From: an uncultured Lachnospiraceae bacterium
GTDB taxonomy: Bacteria > Bacillota > Clostridia > Lachnospirales > Lachnospiraceae
DNA length: 54,451 nucleotides
Assembly: GCA_947630855.1 (NCBI GenBank)
Contig: CANRJF010000006.1
Span: forward strand, 1-54,451
Direction of reading: 5' to 3'
Part shown: in pieces, positions 25,275-34,985 of the stretch
How the letters are laid out: the number at the start of each line of letters is the position of its first letter
Position numbering within the stretch: position 1 is the stretch's first letter
The notes under the pieces: model-generated
What the model was told of the DNA's origin: nothing
What the model saw: only the letters and a program-made list of their open reading frames with translations
Database searches by the model: none
Translations under genes and position numbers: made by a program

Positions 25275-26987
25275 TTAAAGTTTAAATTGTGCAAGCGTTT
25301 TTTTAAGCTCTGTCGTCGATTCCAAAAGAACGGTCATTGTTGCCGTCAATTCCTCCAGGTTTGATGTTTCTGTATTAACAGTACCTGATATTTCTTTTGT
25401 AACATTAGATGTATCATTCATAACGGAATCTATCGTTTCCATATTATTGGAAGTGCTTGATACAACGTCAAGCATAATCTTCACATTATTTGTAATTTCC
25501 TGAATCTGAACATCTACATCATTAACACTCTGTCCTATTTCTCTAAAACTGCTCTTTGTTTCTTCTGCAATAACATTTCCCTTCTCTAATTGAATCAAGC
25601 CCTGTTTCATTTCATCTGCCATATTTAATGTACGATTTTGTACCTCTTTAATAATTCCGGAAATTTCTTCCGCAGACTCTTTAGAATTATCTGCCAGTTT
25701 TTGTATTCGTTCAGCTACAACCGCAAATCCACGCCCGGCTTCCCCTGCCCTTGCAGCTTCTATACTTGCATTAAGGGACAACAGATTTGTTTCTTCAGAT
25801 ATTTCAGTAATAGTATTGACAATATCTGTCATCTGCTGTGTTTTTACACCCAATTCATCTACCATATGGGTAATACTCTGCATAACGCTGTTCACCACGC
25901 CAAGCTGCTTTGTATAATCTTCCAGCTTATCGCTTCCCTCATTTGCACCATTAATAGAATTTTGTGCGCTTAATAAAATACTTTCTGCATTACTTCTAAT
26001 CTTGTGAGATATTCCGGTGATATTTTCAATATTTGTCATAACCATTCGGGATTCATGGTTCTGCTGTTCGATTTTTTCCAGCATATAATCAACTGTTTTT
26101 GCAATATGCTCACTTCCATCTGCTGTATCTTCAACATTTTTAGTGACTTCCTGAAAAGATTTTTCCAAACCATTGCTCACAATAGTAACTTTTTCCAGAA
26201 TGTCTTTTAAATTGGAACTCATAATAGTAAAAATATTAGCCAAATCACCCACTTCATCATTAGAATGAACAGATACCTCTGTATCCGTTAAGTCTTTATC
26301 CGCAATGACTGCAAGCTTTTTGCTCAGCAGATTAACGGGTCTTGCCGTTCCCCGCTGTAAAAATACAACCAGCACAACCGCAACAGAAATGGCAAATATA
26401 AGCAAAATAACGATGTTAATACGCATACCATTGTAATCACCCGCTATTTCCTTCTGAATATCCTGGGAACGCTGCATTTCCAAATTGAGCAAAAGGCTGC
26501 AATTAGCCGAAATGTAACCGGAAATATCATTCATCGTATAAAACCTGGAATCTCCAGCAAGGGAAAAGTTTTCACCGCACAAACCGATGCCTTCTCTGTA
26601 ATTTTGAAGATAATTATTCAAAAGGTTCTCTACAACAACAGCCTGCTCAAGATTTTTGGCATAAGCTTCTTCATCTCCGATTTCATACTTGATATCACTG
26701 ATATACTGTATCATATCGGCTATCATTTCACTTTCACCAGACTCATTGATATTTTTGTTAATAATACAGTAATTCAAAATCCTTTGCGGCTGTGCTGCCG
26801 TAATTTTTTCAATATAATTAAGCTTACTAATATTTGACAGCACCCTGTCATATCTGTTTATATAATTATTAGAATATAACATTAAAAGAAGAAGCGGTAC
26901 CAGCATAATAATTATAATACTTCCAAACATGACCATTATTTTAGCGCTCAGTGTAAACCTGAATTTACCGCTGTCTGTTTTTCCCAT
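25275..26987 (-). CDS. Methyl-accepting chemotaxis protein partnered with a binding protein
   Basis: A 570-residue chemoreceptor starting [22 protein letters not shown]1 lies at ~16-38 and TM2 near ~190-212, then HAMP ([20 protein letters not shown]) and a signalling domain with [20 protein letters not shown]. The ~150-residue extracytoplasmic part is helical, of four-helix-bundle type. The start is ATG 26987 with GGAGG 8 nt upstream; the longer frame overlaps the end of the upstream gene. It lies 13 nt after the binding-protein gene, so it probably reads ligand-loaded binding protein. Confidence 0.92.
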   Translation of the reverse strand: MGKTDSGKFRFTLSAKIMVMFGSIIIIMLVPLLLLMLYSNNYINRYDRVLSNISKLNYIEKITAAQPQRILNYCIINKNINESGESEMIADMIQYISDIKYEIGDEEAYAKNLEQAVVVENLLNNYLQNYREGIGLCGENFSLAGDSRFYTMNDISGYISANCSLLLNLEMQRSQDIQKEIAGDYNGMRINIVILLIFAISVAVVLVVFLQRGTARPVNLLSKKLAVIADKDLTDTEVSVHSNDEVGDLANIFTIMSSNLKDILEKVTIVSNGLEKSFQEVTKNVEDTADGSEHIAKTVDYMLEKIEQQNHESRMVMTNIENITGISHKIRSNAESILLSAQNSINGANEGSDKLEDYTKQLGVVNSVMQSITHMVDELGVKTQQMTDIVNTITEISEETNLLSLNASIEAARAGEAGRGFAVVAERIQKLADNSKESAEEISGIIKEVQNRTLNMADEMKQGLIQLEKGNVIAEETKSSFREIGQSVNDVDVQIQEITNNVKIMLDVVSSTSNNMETIDSVMNDTSNVTKEISGTVNTETSNLEELTATMTVLLESTTELKKTLAQFKL

Positions 26988-27000
26988 CAGTCTTTCCTCC

Positions 27001-28032
27001 CTATTGTGCAAATGCTTCATGGCTATCTATGTATTGCTCCAAACCGTCCGTATCGCCTTTTACATATGTAAAAGGCGGAATGGTAATAGTCTTTTCCACA
27101 TCGGCTCCTTTTGCCGCCTGCACAGCATTGACAACAGCTTTGTAACCCATATTGTAAGGAAGCTGTGTTGTTACTGCCAAAATATCCGTAGAATCTTCCA
27201 ACATATCCTTTGCTATGCTCACGCTCATATCCGTTCCCATAATAATTAAATCAGACTTTCCCTTCTCTTTTGCCACATCAATACATGCCAGCAGCGATGT
27301 CTGGTTCCAGCACCAGATTATGTCAATATCGGGATACTCCGCAAAAATCTCATTGACCGCCTGTATTGTTTCCTCAGTTGTTTCTGCCAGGACTTCTTTT
27401 ACTACGGCAACGCTCCCGTCATTTTCCAAATCCTTAATTGCCTCTTTAAAACCATCACACCGCGCTACGCCTATGGTATAGCTTTCATTTGTAATCAGCG
27501 CCATTTTCAGCCCATTAAGGTTATAAGTCCTGATATATTCCGCCAGATAATTTCCCGTATCTCCGCCAAGCGCATTGGAATCCACACAGACTGATGCCGT
27601 AACATCCGCATCTACAACCGTATTCCAGGTAATTGCCGGAATACCTGCTCCTTCAGCCTCCATCAAAAGTTCCCCCGACTTATCTGATGTTATGGGACAG
27701 ATGACAATAGCATCCACACCATCATTAATGAAATCATGTACTTGTTTCTGTTCCGCTTCCAAATCTCCTTCGGAAGCCTGCTCTATGAGAGTAATGTTTA
27801 AATCAGAAGCCGCCTGCCTTACGCCTTCCATTACTTCCCCATACCATTCTCCCTCACTGAGCATGGTTATGGAACCAATGACCAGTTCATCATTTCCTGC
27901 CATATCATTATCCGAAGGCTTAACAGGTGAAATATCAACGTCTACGATTGGCGCTTTATCACTTTTTGAGCATCCAGCCAGCAGGAACATGGTTCCGATT
28001 AACATGAATATAAATATTTTTTTAGTTTTCAC
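27001..28032 (-). CDS. Sugar-type substrate-binding lipoprotein (Peripla_BP_4 family)
   Basis: A 343-residue lipoprotein with signal peptide and lipobox Cys C21 (FLLAGC). The mature part is a type I periplasmic-binding fold like ribose/galactose-binding proteins: [54 protein letters not shown], and [20 protein letters not shown]. No ABC ATPase or permease gene follows; instead a chemoreceptor does. This argues for a sensing role rather than transport. The ligand is unknown (rhamnose, ribose, galactose and AI-2 are candidates). Confidence 0.9.
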   Translation of the reverse strand: MKTKKIFIFMLIGTMFLLAGCSKSDKAPIVDVDISPVKPSDNDMAGNDELVIGSITMLSEGEWYGEVMEGVRQAASDLNITLIEQASEGDLEAEQKQVHDFINDGVDAIVICPITSDKSGELLMEAEGAGIPAITWNTVVDADVTASVCVDSNALGGDTGNYLAEYIRTYNLNGLKMALITNESYTIGVARCDGFKEAIKDLENDGSVAVVKEVLAETTEETIQAVNEIFAEYPDIDIIWCWNQTSLLACIDVAKEKGKSDLIIMGTDMSVSIAKDMLEDSTDILAVTTQLPYNMGYKAVVNAVQAAKGADVEKTITIPPFTYVKGDTDGLEQYIDSHEAFAQ

Positions 28033-28073
28033 ATTCAGCCTCCTCCTTAGTCTTTATATTTCAAAACGTATCG

Positions 28074-28922
28074 TCAAAATTTAAGCTTTTCTTTGAAAAA
28101 ACAGATAATGCACTGCCAGATTTCCCTCTGGAAAAACCGCACGTCCGCATGGTCCGCATCCTTAATTTCTAAGAGCACCACGTCGCATCCCGCCTCCTGC
28201 AATGCATCATGCAATGCCTCTCCCTGGGAAAAGGGCACCGTATGGTCATTATTTCCATGGATAATCAAAAAGGGCGGGGCGTCTTGCGTCACATAACTGA
28301 CAGGACAGATTTTCTTTGCCTCTTCTTTGTTTGTCATCACATTTTTCCCTAAAAGCAGGGATTCCGGGGAAACTGCTCCAATTGCCTCCGTTGGATAATT
28401 TACCGCCCTAACATCTGTCGGGGGATACCAGGGACAGGCTGCAAAAACCCTGCTGTCATAATCCAGATAATCTCCCACATCATATGCCGGCGCAGTTACC
28501 AATGCTGCCATGGCCGCCAGGTAGCCTCCGGCGGATTCACCCATGACTCCCATGTGCCTGATATTAATATGGTAGCGTTTTGCATGGGCTTTTAAATACC
28601 GGATTCCTGCCTTTACATCCTCAAGCTGCCCCGGGAAATGAACTTCATTGGAAGTGCGGTACTCAACGCTTGCCACCACAAACCCTGCCCTGGCAAGTTC
28701 CGATAAGTAAGCCAGATGGACGGATTTATCCATAGTCAGCCACGCGCCGCCGCAAATCCATACCACGCAGGGATACTCCTTTGTGTTATCTTCCGGATAG
28801 ATAATATCCATCTTCAAATCTTTCCTGGTGTGCCCTCCCCAGGCATCCACCTGGGCAAAGGCAATTCCTGTAACTACGGAATACTGGGGTTCCTCCGGTC
28901 TTATCTCGATTTTCTTTCTCAT
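28074..28922 (-). CDS. Alpha/beta hydrolase (esterase/BD-FAE type)
   Basis: A 282-residue alpha/beta hydrolase. The nucleophile is S130 in GVMGESAGGYLAA; the oxyanion region is VVWICGGAWLTMD (an HGGG-like motif with Cys in place of His, at ~54-66). The acid and base are likely in IHGNNDHTVPF and DADHADV. Relatives include bifunctional feruloyl/acetyl xylan esterases. No signal peptide is seen. It precedes the binding-protein gene by 41 nt and is 19 nt from the gene before it. Confidence 0.85.
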   Translation of the reverse strand: MRKKIEIRPEEPQYSVVTGIAFAQVDAWGGHTRKDLKMDIIYPEDNTKEYPCVVWICGGAWLTMDKSVHLAYLSELARAGFVVASVEYRTSNEVHFPGQLEDVKAGIRYLKAHAKRYHINIRHMGVMGESAGGYLAAMAALVTAPAYDVGDYLDYDSRVFAACPWYPPTDVRAVNYPTEAIGAVSPESLLLGKNVMTNKEEAKKICPVSYVTQDAPPFLIIHGNNDHTVPFSQGEALHDALQEAGCDVVLLEIKDADHADVRFFQREIWQCIICFFKEKLKF

Positions 28923-28941
28923 AACAATTATCCACCTTTCG

Positions 28942-31086
28942 CTATTTTACAGCCGCCTTTTTTGCAGGAGACCAGACAGAATATAATGTCTTCGTCTTTC
29001 CGTTCTCTTTTACTTTCTTAAACGTGCGAATCCTTATGTAATATTTTTTCTTTGTTTTTAATTTAGAAATATTCTTAGAAGTAGTTTTATTATTTTTGAT
29101 TTTTATGGTTTTTCCTTTGCGGAAATCTTTTTTAACGCTATATTGAATTTGATATCCGTCCACGTTTTTCTGCTTCTTCCACTTCAGGGAAAGTCCCTTA
29201 GAACCAGGGGTTACCTTTGATATCTTTGTACCTTTTGGCAAAATGGAAAAAACAGTGCGCATTGTGCCGCTGTACTTATCCTTAAAGGTAACTTCCACTG
29301 TGTACCGGCCTGGTTTCTTACATCCGCCCACATATGCAACCGAATAGTATTTGCCGGGAATCTCCTCCCCGCTGCTGTCTTTTACCCTGACGGAAGGTTT
29401 TAAAACTTTACCGGAATATGTAAGCTCCTCCCAGGATAATTCTATCTCCCGGGGCCGGTAAATCCTGTGGGCAGACTCATGCACTTCATTGCAGACCGTA
29501 CATACCCTGATGATTTTTCCGTCCTGGGACGGCGTTGCGGGAATCGTAGAAGTTGTATACTTATGGCCTGTTGCAAACTGAGTAATTGTTGTATCCATCT
29601 TCCCGCAATTTGTACACTGCCTTACAATACTGCCGTTTGTCACACAGGTTGCCGCTACCTCCTTTACCACTCCAATATTATGGGTCTGTGCCTTTTTCCC
29701 TGTTTGTAAAATTGTTTCCGCCTGGCCGGAACCAGGATTTGCTTTCATAACATACATAATATTTCCGTCTCTGATTGCCATGCCGTAAACACGTGCATTA
29801 TCAACGTTTGGAGCAAATACATCACTCCTGGCATTTGTTTCCAGGTTCAGGGCACATATCTTTTCCGGCATGGTAAAGTAAAGCATATTGCAGCTTCCTG
29901 CCAGCCTGGTATAATTACCCCGGTAGAAACTGCTGCTTCCAGGCACAGTCCATATCACTTTGCCGCCATTACCATCACCAGTCAACACTGTTGTTTCTGT
30001 TTTCATCTTATAATTATATTTTACTATTTTAAATTCATCTTTGTCTGTATAATACCAGTTCCCTTTATAGTAATAGCAAAGAGTATTGCTATGGCTCCAA
30101 AATCCTTCCTCAAATGCGCTGCTTGCCGCCCCGGGATATGTCCCCCCTCCCGGCACCAATACAATAAAATCGGAACGTCCCGAACTTAACTGTAAAAGTT
30201 TTGCATCACTGACAAGAAAATATCCGTGCTGCACATTACCTAAATTATCATAAACAGGGTCATCCCAGGTCGTATCAATCTGATACCAGTTTCCCCCTAA
30301 TTCTACCACATTCCATGCATGGTTAATATTTTTACTGCTGGCATATCCACAGGGAATGCCCACATGCTGCATAATATAGGCAAATGCCATGGCATATCCC
30401 TGGCAGACAGCCTTTTTCTTCACCATTGCCCCATACACATCATAAACTTCCGGAGTTAAAGTTCCCGCCTTATATTCATCATAAGCATAAGCAATATTAC
30501 TTACAAGGTAATCATGGTAAAACAAAACAATTTCTTCCTTTGTCATCTGGGAAATATCCACTGCGTCCAACGCCTCCTGCAGCGCCGTCTCCACCTCATT
30601 TTTCCGATTTCTGCACACTTCCTCCGTATCATCCAAAGTGAACTGAAGTTTTACTACATTTGTGCCGGAATAATAATAGTAATAACCTGACACATAAAAC
30701 AACTGGGGATTTAAAGTCAATAGAGAATGAACAATACTCCCTACATTATCCCTGGTGATGCCAAATCCCTCCACATCAATTGTCAACTGAAAATTTTCCA
30801 GTGCTTCCACAATTTCTGCGTCATAGGAGTGGCTGTAACCTTTCTGTGCCTCTTTTCCTGTCAGTTCCTCCGAAAGCAGCCCGCCCTTAGAAAGCAGGTT
30901 GTTTAATTTCTGTTTACCGGATTTCTTTACCTCCCCGATTTTCATGACCTGCTCTGTCATATTCTCATCACTTTTTATATGACTTTTATGGCTTTCCTCT
31001 ACCTGCCCTGCAAAACCCGTCTGAGGCAGAATTGTTAATACCATAACAATCGACAGAAATAATGACGTTAATTTTTTTCTTCCCAT
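28942..31086 (-). CDS. Secreted transglutaminase-like protein with Ig/fibronectin-like C-terminus
   Basis: A 714-residue exported protein with signal peptide ~1-26. A transglutaminase-like cysteine protease domain covers ~150-300: Cys C228 in KKAVCQGYAMAF, His in NINHAWNVVELGG, and Asp in YQIDTTWDDP. The middle reads like a repeat of DUF5050-type strands. A C-rich pair of zinc-ribbon-like CxxC elements (TNCGKMD and CTVCNEVHES) follows, then an Ig-like part and an FN3-like C-terminus (KISKVTPGSKGLSLKWKKQK). No LPxTG or SLH anchor is seen. It lies 19 nt after the activase-fusion gene. Confidence 0.85.
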   Translation of the reverse strand: MGRKKLTSLFLSIVMVLTILPQTGFAGQVEESHKSHIKSDENMTEQVMKIGEVKKSGKQKLNNLLSKGGLLSEELTGKEAQKGYSHSYDAEIVEALENFQLTIDVEGFGITRDNVGSIVHSLLTLNPQLFYVSGYYYYYSGTNVVKLQFTLDDTEEVCRNRKNEVETALQEALDAVDISQMTKEEIVLFYHDYLVSNIAYAYDEYKAGTLTPEVYDVYGAMVKKKAVCQGYAMAFAYIMQHVGIPCGYASSKNINHAWNVVELGGNWYQIDTTWDDPVYDNLGNVQHGYFLVSDAKLLQLSSGRSDFIVLVPGGGTYPGAASSAFEEGFWSHSNTLCYYYKGNWYYTDKDEFKIVKYNYKMKTETTVLTGDGNGGKVIWTVPGSSSFYRGNYTRLAGSCNMLYFTMPEKICALNLETNARSDVFAPNVDNARVYGMAIRDGNIMYVMKANPGSGQAETILQTGKKAQTHNIGVVKEVAATCVTNGSIVRQCTNCGKMDTTITQFATGHKYTTSTIPATPSQDGKIIRVCTVCNEVHESAHRIYRPREIELSWEELTYSGKVLKPSVRVKDSSGEEIPGKYYSVAYVGGCKKPGRYTVEVTFKDKYSGTMRTVFSILPKGTKISKVTPGSKGLSLKWKKQKNVDGYQIQYSVKKDFRKGKTIKIKNNKTTSKNISKLKTKKKYYIRIRTFKKVKENGKTKTLYSVWSPAKKAAVK

Positions 31087-31105
31087 AGCTTTTCCCCCTT
31101 TTTTA

Positions 31106-32782
31106 TTATGTCAGCACCTGATTTAAGGCGTATACTGCCGCCCCCACAGCCCCCACAATTTCAGGCTCCTCACAAATATACAGCTTTGCCCCGATTTTCT
31201 CTTCCACCGCACGGACAACCCCGGGATTTTTTGCAACGCCCCCGGTCATCATATAATCCGGTTCCATGCCTACCCGCTTCATTAAGGAATAGGATTTATT
31301 TGCAATGGCATGGCAGATTCCGTTGGCAATGTCCGCCTTTTCTTTATTATTTGCAATCAAAGAAATTACTTCCGATTCCGCAAATACGGAGCACATACTG
31401 GTAATCTCAATATTCTCCGTGGATTCTAAAGCGATAGGCCCTAACCTGTCAATATCGATTTCCAAAGACCGGGCAATCATCTCCAAAAAGCGGCCCGTTC
31501 CCGCCGCACATTTGTCATTCATTACAAAATCCACTACTTCCCCTTCTTCATTTAAGCGGATTCCCTTGCTGTCCTGACCGCCGATGTCCAAAATCGTGCG
31601 GATTTTCGGATTAAAATAATGCGCTCCCTTGCCGTGGCAGCTTATCTCCGTTACATTTTCATCTGCAAAATCAATACTTACCCTGCCGTAGCCGGTAGAT
31701 ACAATCCGCAGAATATCTTCCCGCTTTAAGCCGGCTTTATCCAGCACATCCTGTAAAATTCTCTCTGCGCTCTCCCCTGATTTTGCCCCGGTGCGCACAA
31801 CGGAATATGCCACAATCTCCCGCTTTTCATTCATAATTACCGCATTGGTAGAAGTAGAACCGCTGTCGATTCCCATCACATACATGTTTTCCTCTCCTTC
31901 TTTCCTCTTAATATGAGATGCATTGAGTCCATTCAGGCTCCCAAGGGATTCTAAAAATGCCTCCACTCTGGTTAAAATCTGCCCGTAACTCTGTTTTGTA
32001 TAATCCGTCTCCAAAAGCAGAAGGGGCTTTGTTATCTTATCTTTCAGCCAGGCATACTCATAGGCATAATTATCACAGAACTGTACTGTATGGTAAATGA
32101 TGCCGTCCACGCTGTCCCCGTATTTTAACACCAGAGCATCTCTGCCTGCCGCCTCCTCCATGCGCATACAGGGGAACTGGCTTAAAAGCCCTCTGGTATA
32201 GCCTGACAGCACATGATCTTCTTCCAGGAGAAGTTTCCTTGCCAGTCCGGTACAGGTTAAATCAAAGGCAACATTTGCCCCCTTTTCCTCCAAAATTTTC
32301 TTTATATTTTGGTTGGCCCTTGCCCCCACAATCCCAATGTTTTTACAATTCTTTTTTCGGGAAATTGCCGCCTTTTGGTTGGAATTTTTTATAACTTCCG
32401 CTAATTGTTCCTCTTTAAATTTTTTCCCGGAAAAATCCTCATAAGACTTTATCATGCTGCGGATTCTTTTTTCATAGAGAGTGATGCCCGCATCTTTTGT
32501 TATCCTTGGAATGTCTAAAATATAAATAAATTTATCAGGCATTTCCTCCTTTAACACGTCATAAAGCCGGCGGATGCTGTCACAGCAGGTAGTAAGAAGC
32601 ACTCCCTCATAATCATGCATCATTACATCTTCCAGCACTCCTTTTGCAAAACTGCATATATTGGGATGCATTTTCATATCCGCCTGGTTAAAGTTGGTAA
32701 CCTCCGGCTCAATCCGCTTTATTTCAACTCCCATAGCCTCAAAAACTTCTATGGGGGCATATTTGCATATATACCCTAGCAT
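31106..32782 (-). CDS. HgdB-type subunit fused to a 2-hydroxyacyl-CoA dehydratase activase
   Basis: A 558-residue fusion. Residues ~1-295 are HgdB-like, with Cys residues in HPNICSF, LLTTCCDSIRR, DLTCTG, FPCMRM and VQFCDNY available for iron-sulfur binding. From M300 an activase (BadF/HgdC type ATPase) begins: MGIDSGSTSTNAVIM, DIGGQDSKGIR, MNDKCAAGTGRFLEM, and CSVFAESEVISLI with the Cys pair that holds the [4Fe-4S] between two subunits. Activases power low-potential electron transfer with ATP. The fusion hard-wires activator to one subunit. It overlaps the next gene upstream by 7 nt. Confidence 0.88.
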   Translation of the reverse strand: MLGYICKYAPIEVFEAMGVEIKRIEPEVTNFNQADMKMHPNICSFAKGVLEDVMMHDYEGVLLTTCCDSIRRLYDVLKEEMPDKFIYILDIPRITKDAGITLYEKRIRSMIKSYEDFSGKKFKEEQLAEVIKNSNQKAAISRKKNCKNIGIVGARANQNIKKILEEKGANVAFDLTCTGLARKLLLEEDHVLSGYTRGLLSQFPCMRMEEAAGRDALVLKYGDSVDGIIYHTVQFCDNYAYEYAWLKDKITKPLLLLETDYTKQSYGQILTRVEAFLESLGSLNGLNASHIKRKEGEENMYVMGIDSGSTSTNAVIMNEKREIVAYSVVRTGAKSGESAERILQDVLDKAGLKREDILRIVSTGYGRVSIDFADENVTEISCHGKGAHYFNPKIRTILDIGGQDSKGIRLNEEGEVVDFVMNDKCAAGTGRFLEMIARSLEIDIDRLGPIALESTENIEITSMCSVFAESEVISLIANNKEKADIANGICHAIANKSYSLMKRVGMEPDYMMTGGVAKNPGVVRAVEEKIGAKLYICEEPEIVGAVGAAVYALNQVLT

Positions 32783-34050
32783 GGCAAATCCTCCGTCCCG
32801 ATTAATTCCAAAAATGCTTCCAGCCTTGTTTTCATCTGCCCGTCATGGCTGTTTCTCTTGTCAATGCCGTCCCCGTCTAAAATCAGCATGGGAATATTTA
32901 ACTTCTGCATTTCCTGTTTTAAAAGCACGCTTCCCCCTGCCGCCTGTTTGCATCCCCAATGGCAGAAATGGATAACCGCATCCGGGGAAACCTCTTTTGC
33001 CAAAGCTGCAATAGTCTCTGCTTTGTGGCGGTAAGAACCGTTAAATACATTGTGGATAATCTTTTGGGACAATGCACGGAAGGGGTCTGTAACATCCAAG
33101 TCCTCCATATAATCCAACACAATATCGCTGGCAATTACCTGGTAATCTTCATTGCCGTTAAAATATTCCCGCAGGCTTTCCTGGTAAAATGGCAGAAGGT
33201 GTACCCAGAGAATCCTTTTTCCTGTAAACTTGGGATAAGATTTAATATCCTCTATCATAAATTTCAGTACGTCCCGAAATTCCTCTGTCCCTATGAGCAA
33301 ATGGGATCCCATCATCAGATATAGCTGGCAGATTAATTCGCCCGGATAAAAATACTCCTTCTGCAGCCGGAGAAATTCTTTTAAATCCCGCCTGGTCTCA
33401 TTTTCAATGGCAAGGATTTCCCTTAACTTTTCTTCCCGAAACCTGACGCCGAATTTTTCCTCTAAGTTTTTTGTAAGCTCCCGAAGCTGGTCTGCCAGAT
33501 ACAAAACGGAATCCTCGTCATCTGCATAGGGCACATCCAAAAACCCGAAAGGCACGCCCAGCTTTTTTTCCAGATAGCGGAATGTATTTAAATTTCCGTC
33601 ACAGGATAAGGAAGTGGTGACAGAATATTTCGGAGCGGCTATGGCCCCGCTTTCCACTGCACCCACAAAGGTTTTATGGTAAGAACAAAGGGTGGGGGCA
33701 ATGCCGCCATTCTGAGCACAGTCAATAAAATAGTCTTCCAGATGGTATCCTGTAAAAAAGCAGGATAAGCACTCTACGGAAAGGGTTTTTAAACCAAAAC
33801 ACTCCATGATTTCACAGGGGGCAAAAATATTTCCCCATACATAAGTGTCCTCTTTTCCAAGACTGTCCGCAACTAAAGACATCATCAGTCTTTCCAGTTT
33901 CTGATAGCCCCTGCTTAAGTTTTTCTTTGGGAGAAACTTTGTGCGGAGTTTATTTGCCTTAAATCCGAGAATCATTTTCTCCCAGCCTTTATCCGACTCC
34001 TGTACTACTTCTTTTCTCACATGGTCAATATATTTGTCTACTACATTCAT
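32776..34050 (-). CDS. HgdB-family 2-hydroxyacyl-CoA dehydratase-type iron-sulfur protein
   Basis: A 424-residue protein of the 2-hydroxyacyl-CoA dehydratase D-component family. Candidate Fe-S ligands are the Cys residues in FAPCEIMEC, SVECLSCF, APTLCSYHK, TTSLSCDGN and CHWGCKQAAGGS. It resembles E. coli YjiM and the double-cubane-cluster proteins as well as true dehydratases; motifs by eye do not decide among these. No CoA transferase, ligase or acyl-CoA dehydrogenase gene lies nearby, so a fermentative dehydratase role is less likely. Lies 40 nt after the radical SAM gene. Confidence 0.85.
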   Translation of the reverse strand: MNVVDKYIDHVRKEVVQESDKGWEKMILGFKANKLRTKFLPKKNLSRGYQKLERLMMSLVADSLGKEDTYVWGNIFAPCEIMECFGLKTLSVECLSCFFTGYHLEDYFIDCAQNGGIAPTLCSYHKTFVGAVESGAIAAPKYSVTTSLSCDGNLNTFRYLEKKLGVPFGFLDVPYADDEDSVLYLADQLRELTKNLEEKFGVRFREEKLREILAIENETRRDLKEFLRLQKEYFYPGELICQLYLMMGSHLLIGTEEFRDVLKFMIEDIKSYPKFTGKRILWVHLLPFYQESLREYFNGNEDYQVIASDIVLDYMEDLDVTDPFRALSQKIIHNVFNGSYRHKAETIAALAKEVSPDAVIHFCHWGCKQAAGGSVLLKQEMQKLNIPMLILDGDGIDKRNSHDGQMKTRLEAFLELIGTEDLPC

Positions 34051-34090
34051 TGTTTTTCTCTCTTTCTGCCTGCTCGTTTTCCATCATTGT

Positions 34091-34918
34091 CTAACAGTTT
34101 CCCGTAAACACATTCCGCAGGTATTTTCCGGCTGTTTCTGCCAGTGCATACACACTCTCCACCGGGGTTGCCCCTTCATCCTGCATATGGTATCTGGGGA
34201 AAAAGCGGGTAACATGCAGCGGAATTTTATCATCCACAGATGCAATCCACCGGGCTTCCTGCTCCATTTCTTCCGGGCTGTCATTTTTTCCCGGCACAAT
34301 TAAGGTGGTAAGCTCCACATGGCATTTTTTTGCTGCACAGGAAATAAATTCTTTTACTGTTTCAAAGCTTCCCCCTAATTCCTTATAATATTCTTCCCCA
34401 AATCCCTTTAAATCAATATTCATGGCATCTATCCAGGGCAGCAGTTTTTCCAGCACCCATAAGGAAGCCGTGCCGTTTGTCACCAACACATTTTTCATGC
34501 CCAAATCTTTTACGAGTTCTGCCGTATCCCTCACAAATTCCCATCCCACCAAAGGCTCGTTGTAGGTAAAGGCAACGCCTATATTTCCCTGGTTTTGATA
34601 CTCTAAAGACGCCATTGCAAGGCTCTTTGGGGATATGGAAGAAATTTCTTCTTCCATAGGCCCTGTCATGGAAATCTCATGATTCTGGCAGAAGGGGCAC
34701 CGCAGGTTGCATCCAAAACTGCCCACTGATAAAATCAGGCTTCCCGGATAAAACATTTTCAGGGGCTTTTTCTCAATAGGGTCCAGCGCCAAAGAAGATA
34801 TCCGCCCGTAATTTTTGCATACCACTTCCCCGCCCTCATTTTTCCTTGCCCTGCAAATGCCCCACTGTCCCGGCTGTAACCTGCAGTGATGCATACACAC
34901 CTGACAAACTGCTTCCAT
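34091..34918 (-). CDS. amrS: AmmeMemoRadiSam system radical SAM enzyme
   Basis: A 275-residue radical SAM protein. The cluster-binding motif is C70-x3-C74-x2-C77 (CNLRCPFC). An N-terminal Cys set (C5, C8, C12, C22) belongs to the pyruvate-formate-lyase-activase-like subgroup seen in AmmeMemoRadiSam enzymes, and the protein ends with the typical NVFTGNC. It is a PFL-activase relative whose substrate is unknown. It sits between the Memo-AMMECR1 gene and the HgdB genes on the same strand. Confidence 0.88.
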   Translation of the reverse strand: MEAVCQVCMHHCRLQPGQWGICRARKNEGGEVVCKNYGRISSLALDPIEKKPLKMFYPGSLILSVGSFGCNLRCPFCQNHEISMTGPMEEEISSISPKSLAMASLEYQNQGNIGVAFTYNEPLVGWEFVRDTAELVKDLGMKNVLVTNGTASLWVLEKLLPWIDAMNIDLKGFGEEYYKELGGSFETVKEFISCAAKKCHVELTTLIVPGKNDSPEEMEQEARWIASVDDKIPLHVTRFFPRYHMQDEGATPVESVYALAETAGKYLRNVFTGNC

Positions 34919-34985
34919 CGTTTCTCTGCTCCTTTCTTATATGGGGTTTGTATCTGTGAAGGCACAAAACAGATACAAAACGGAT

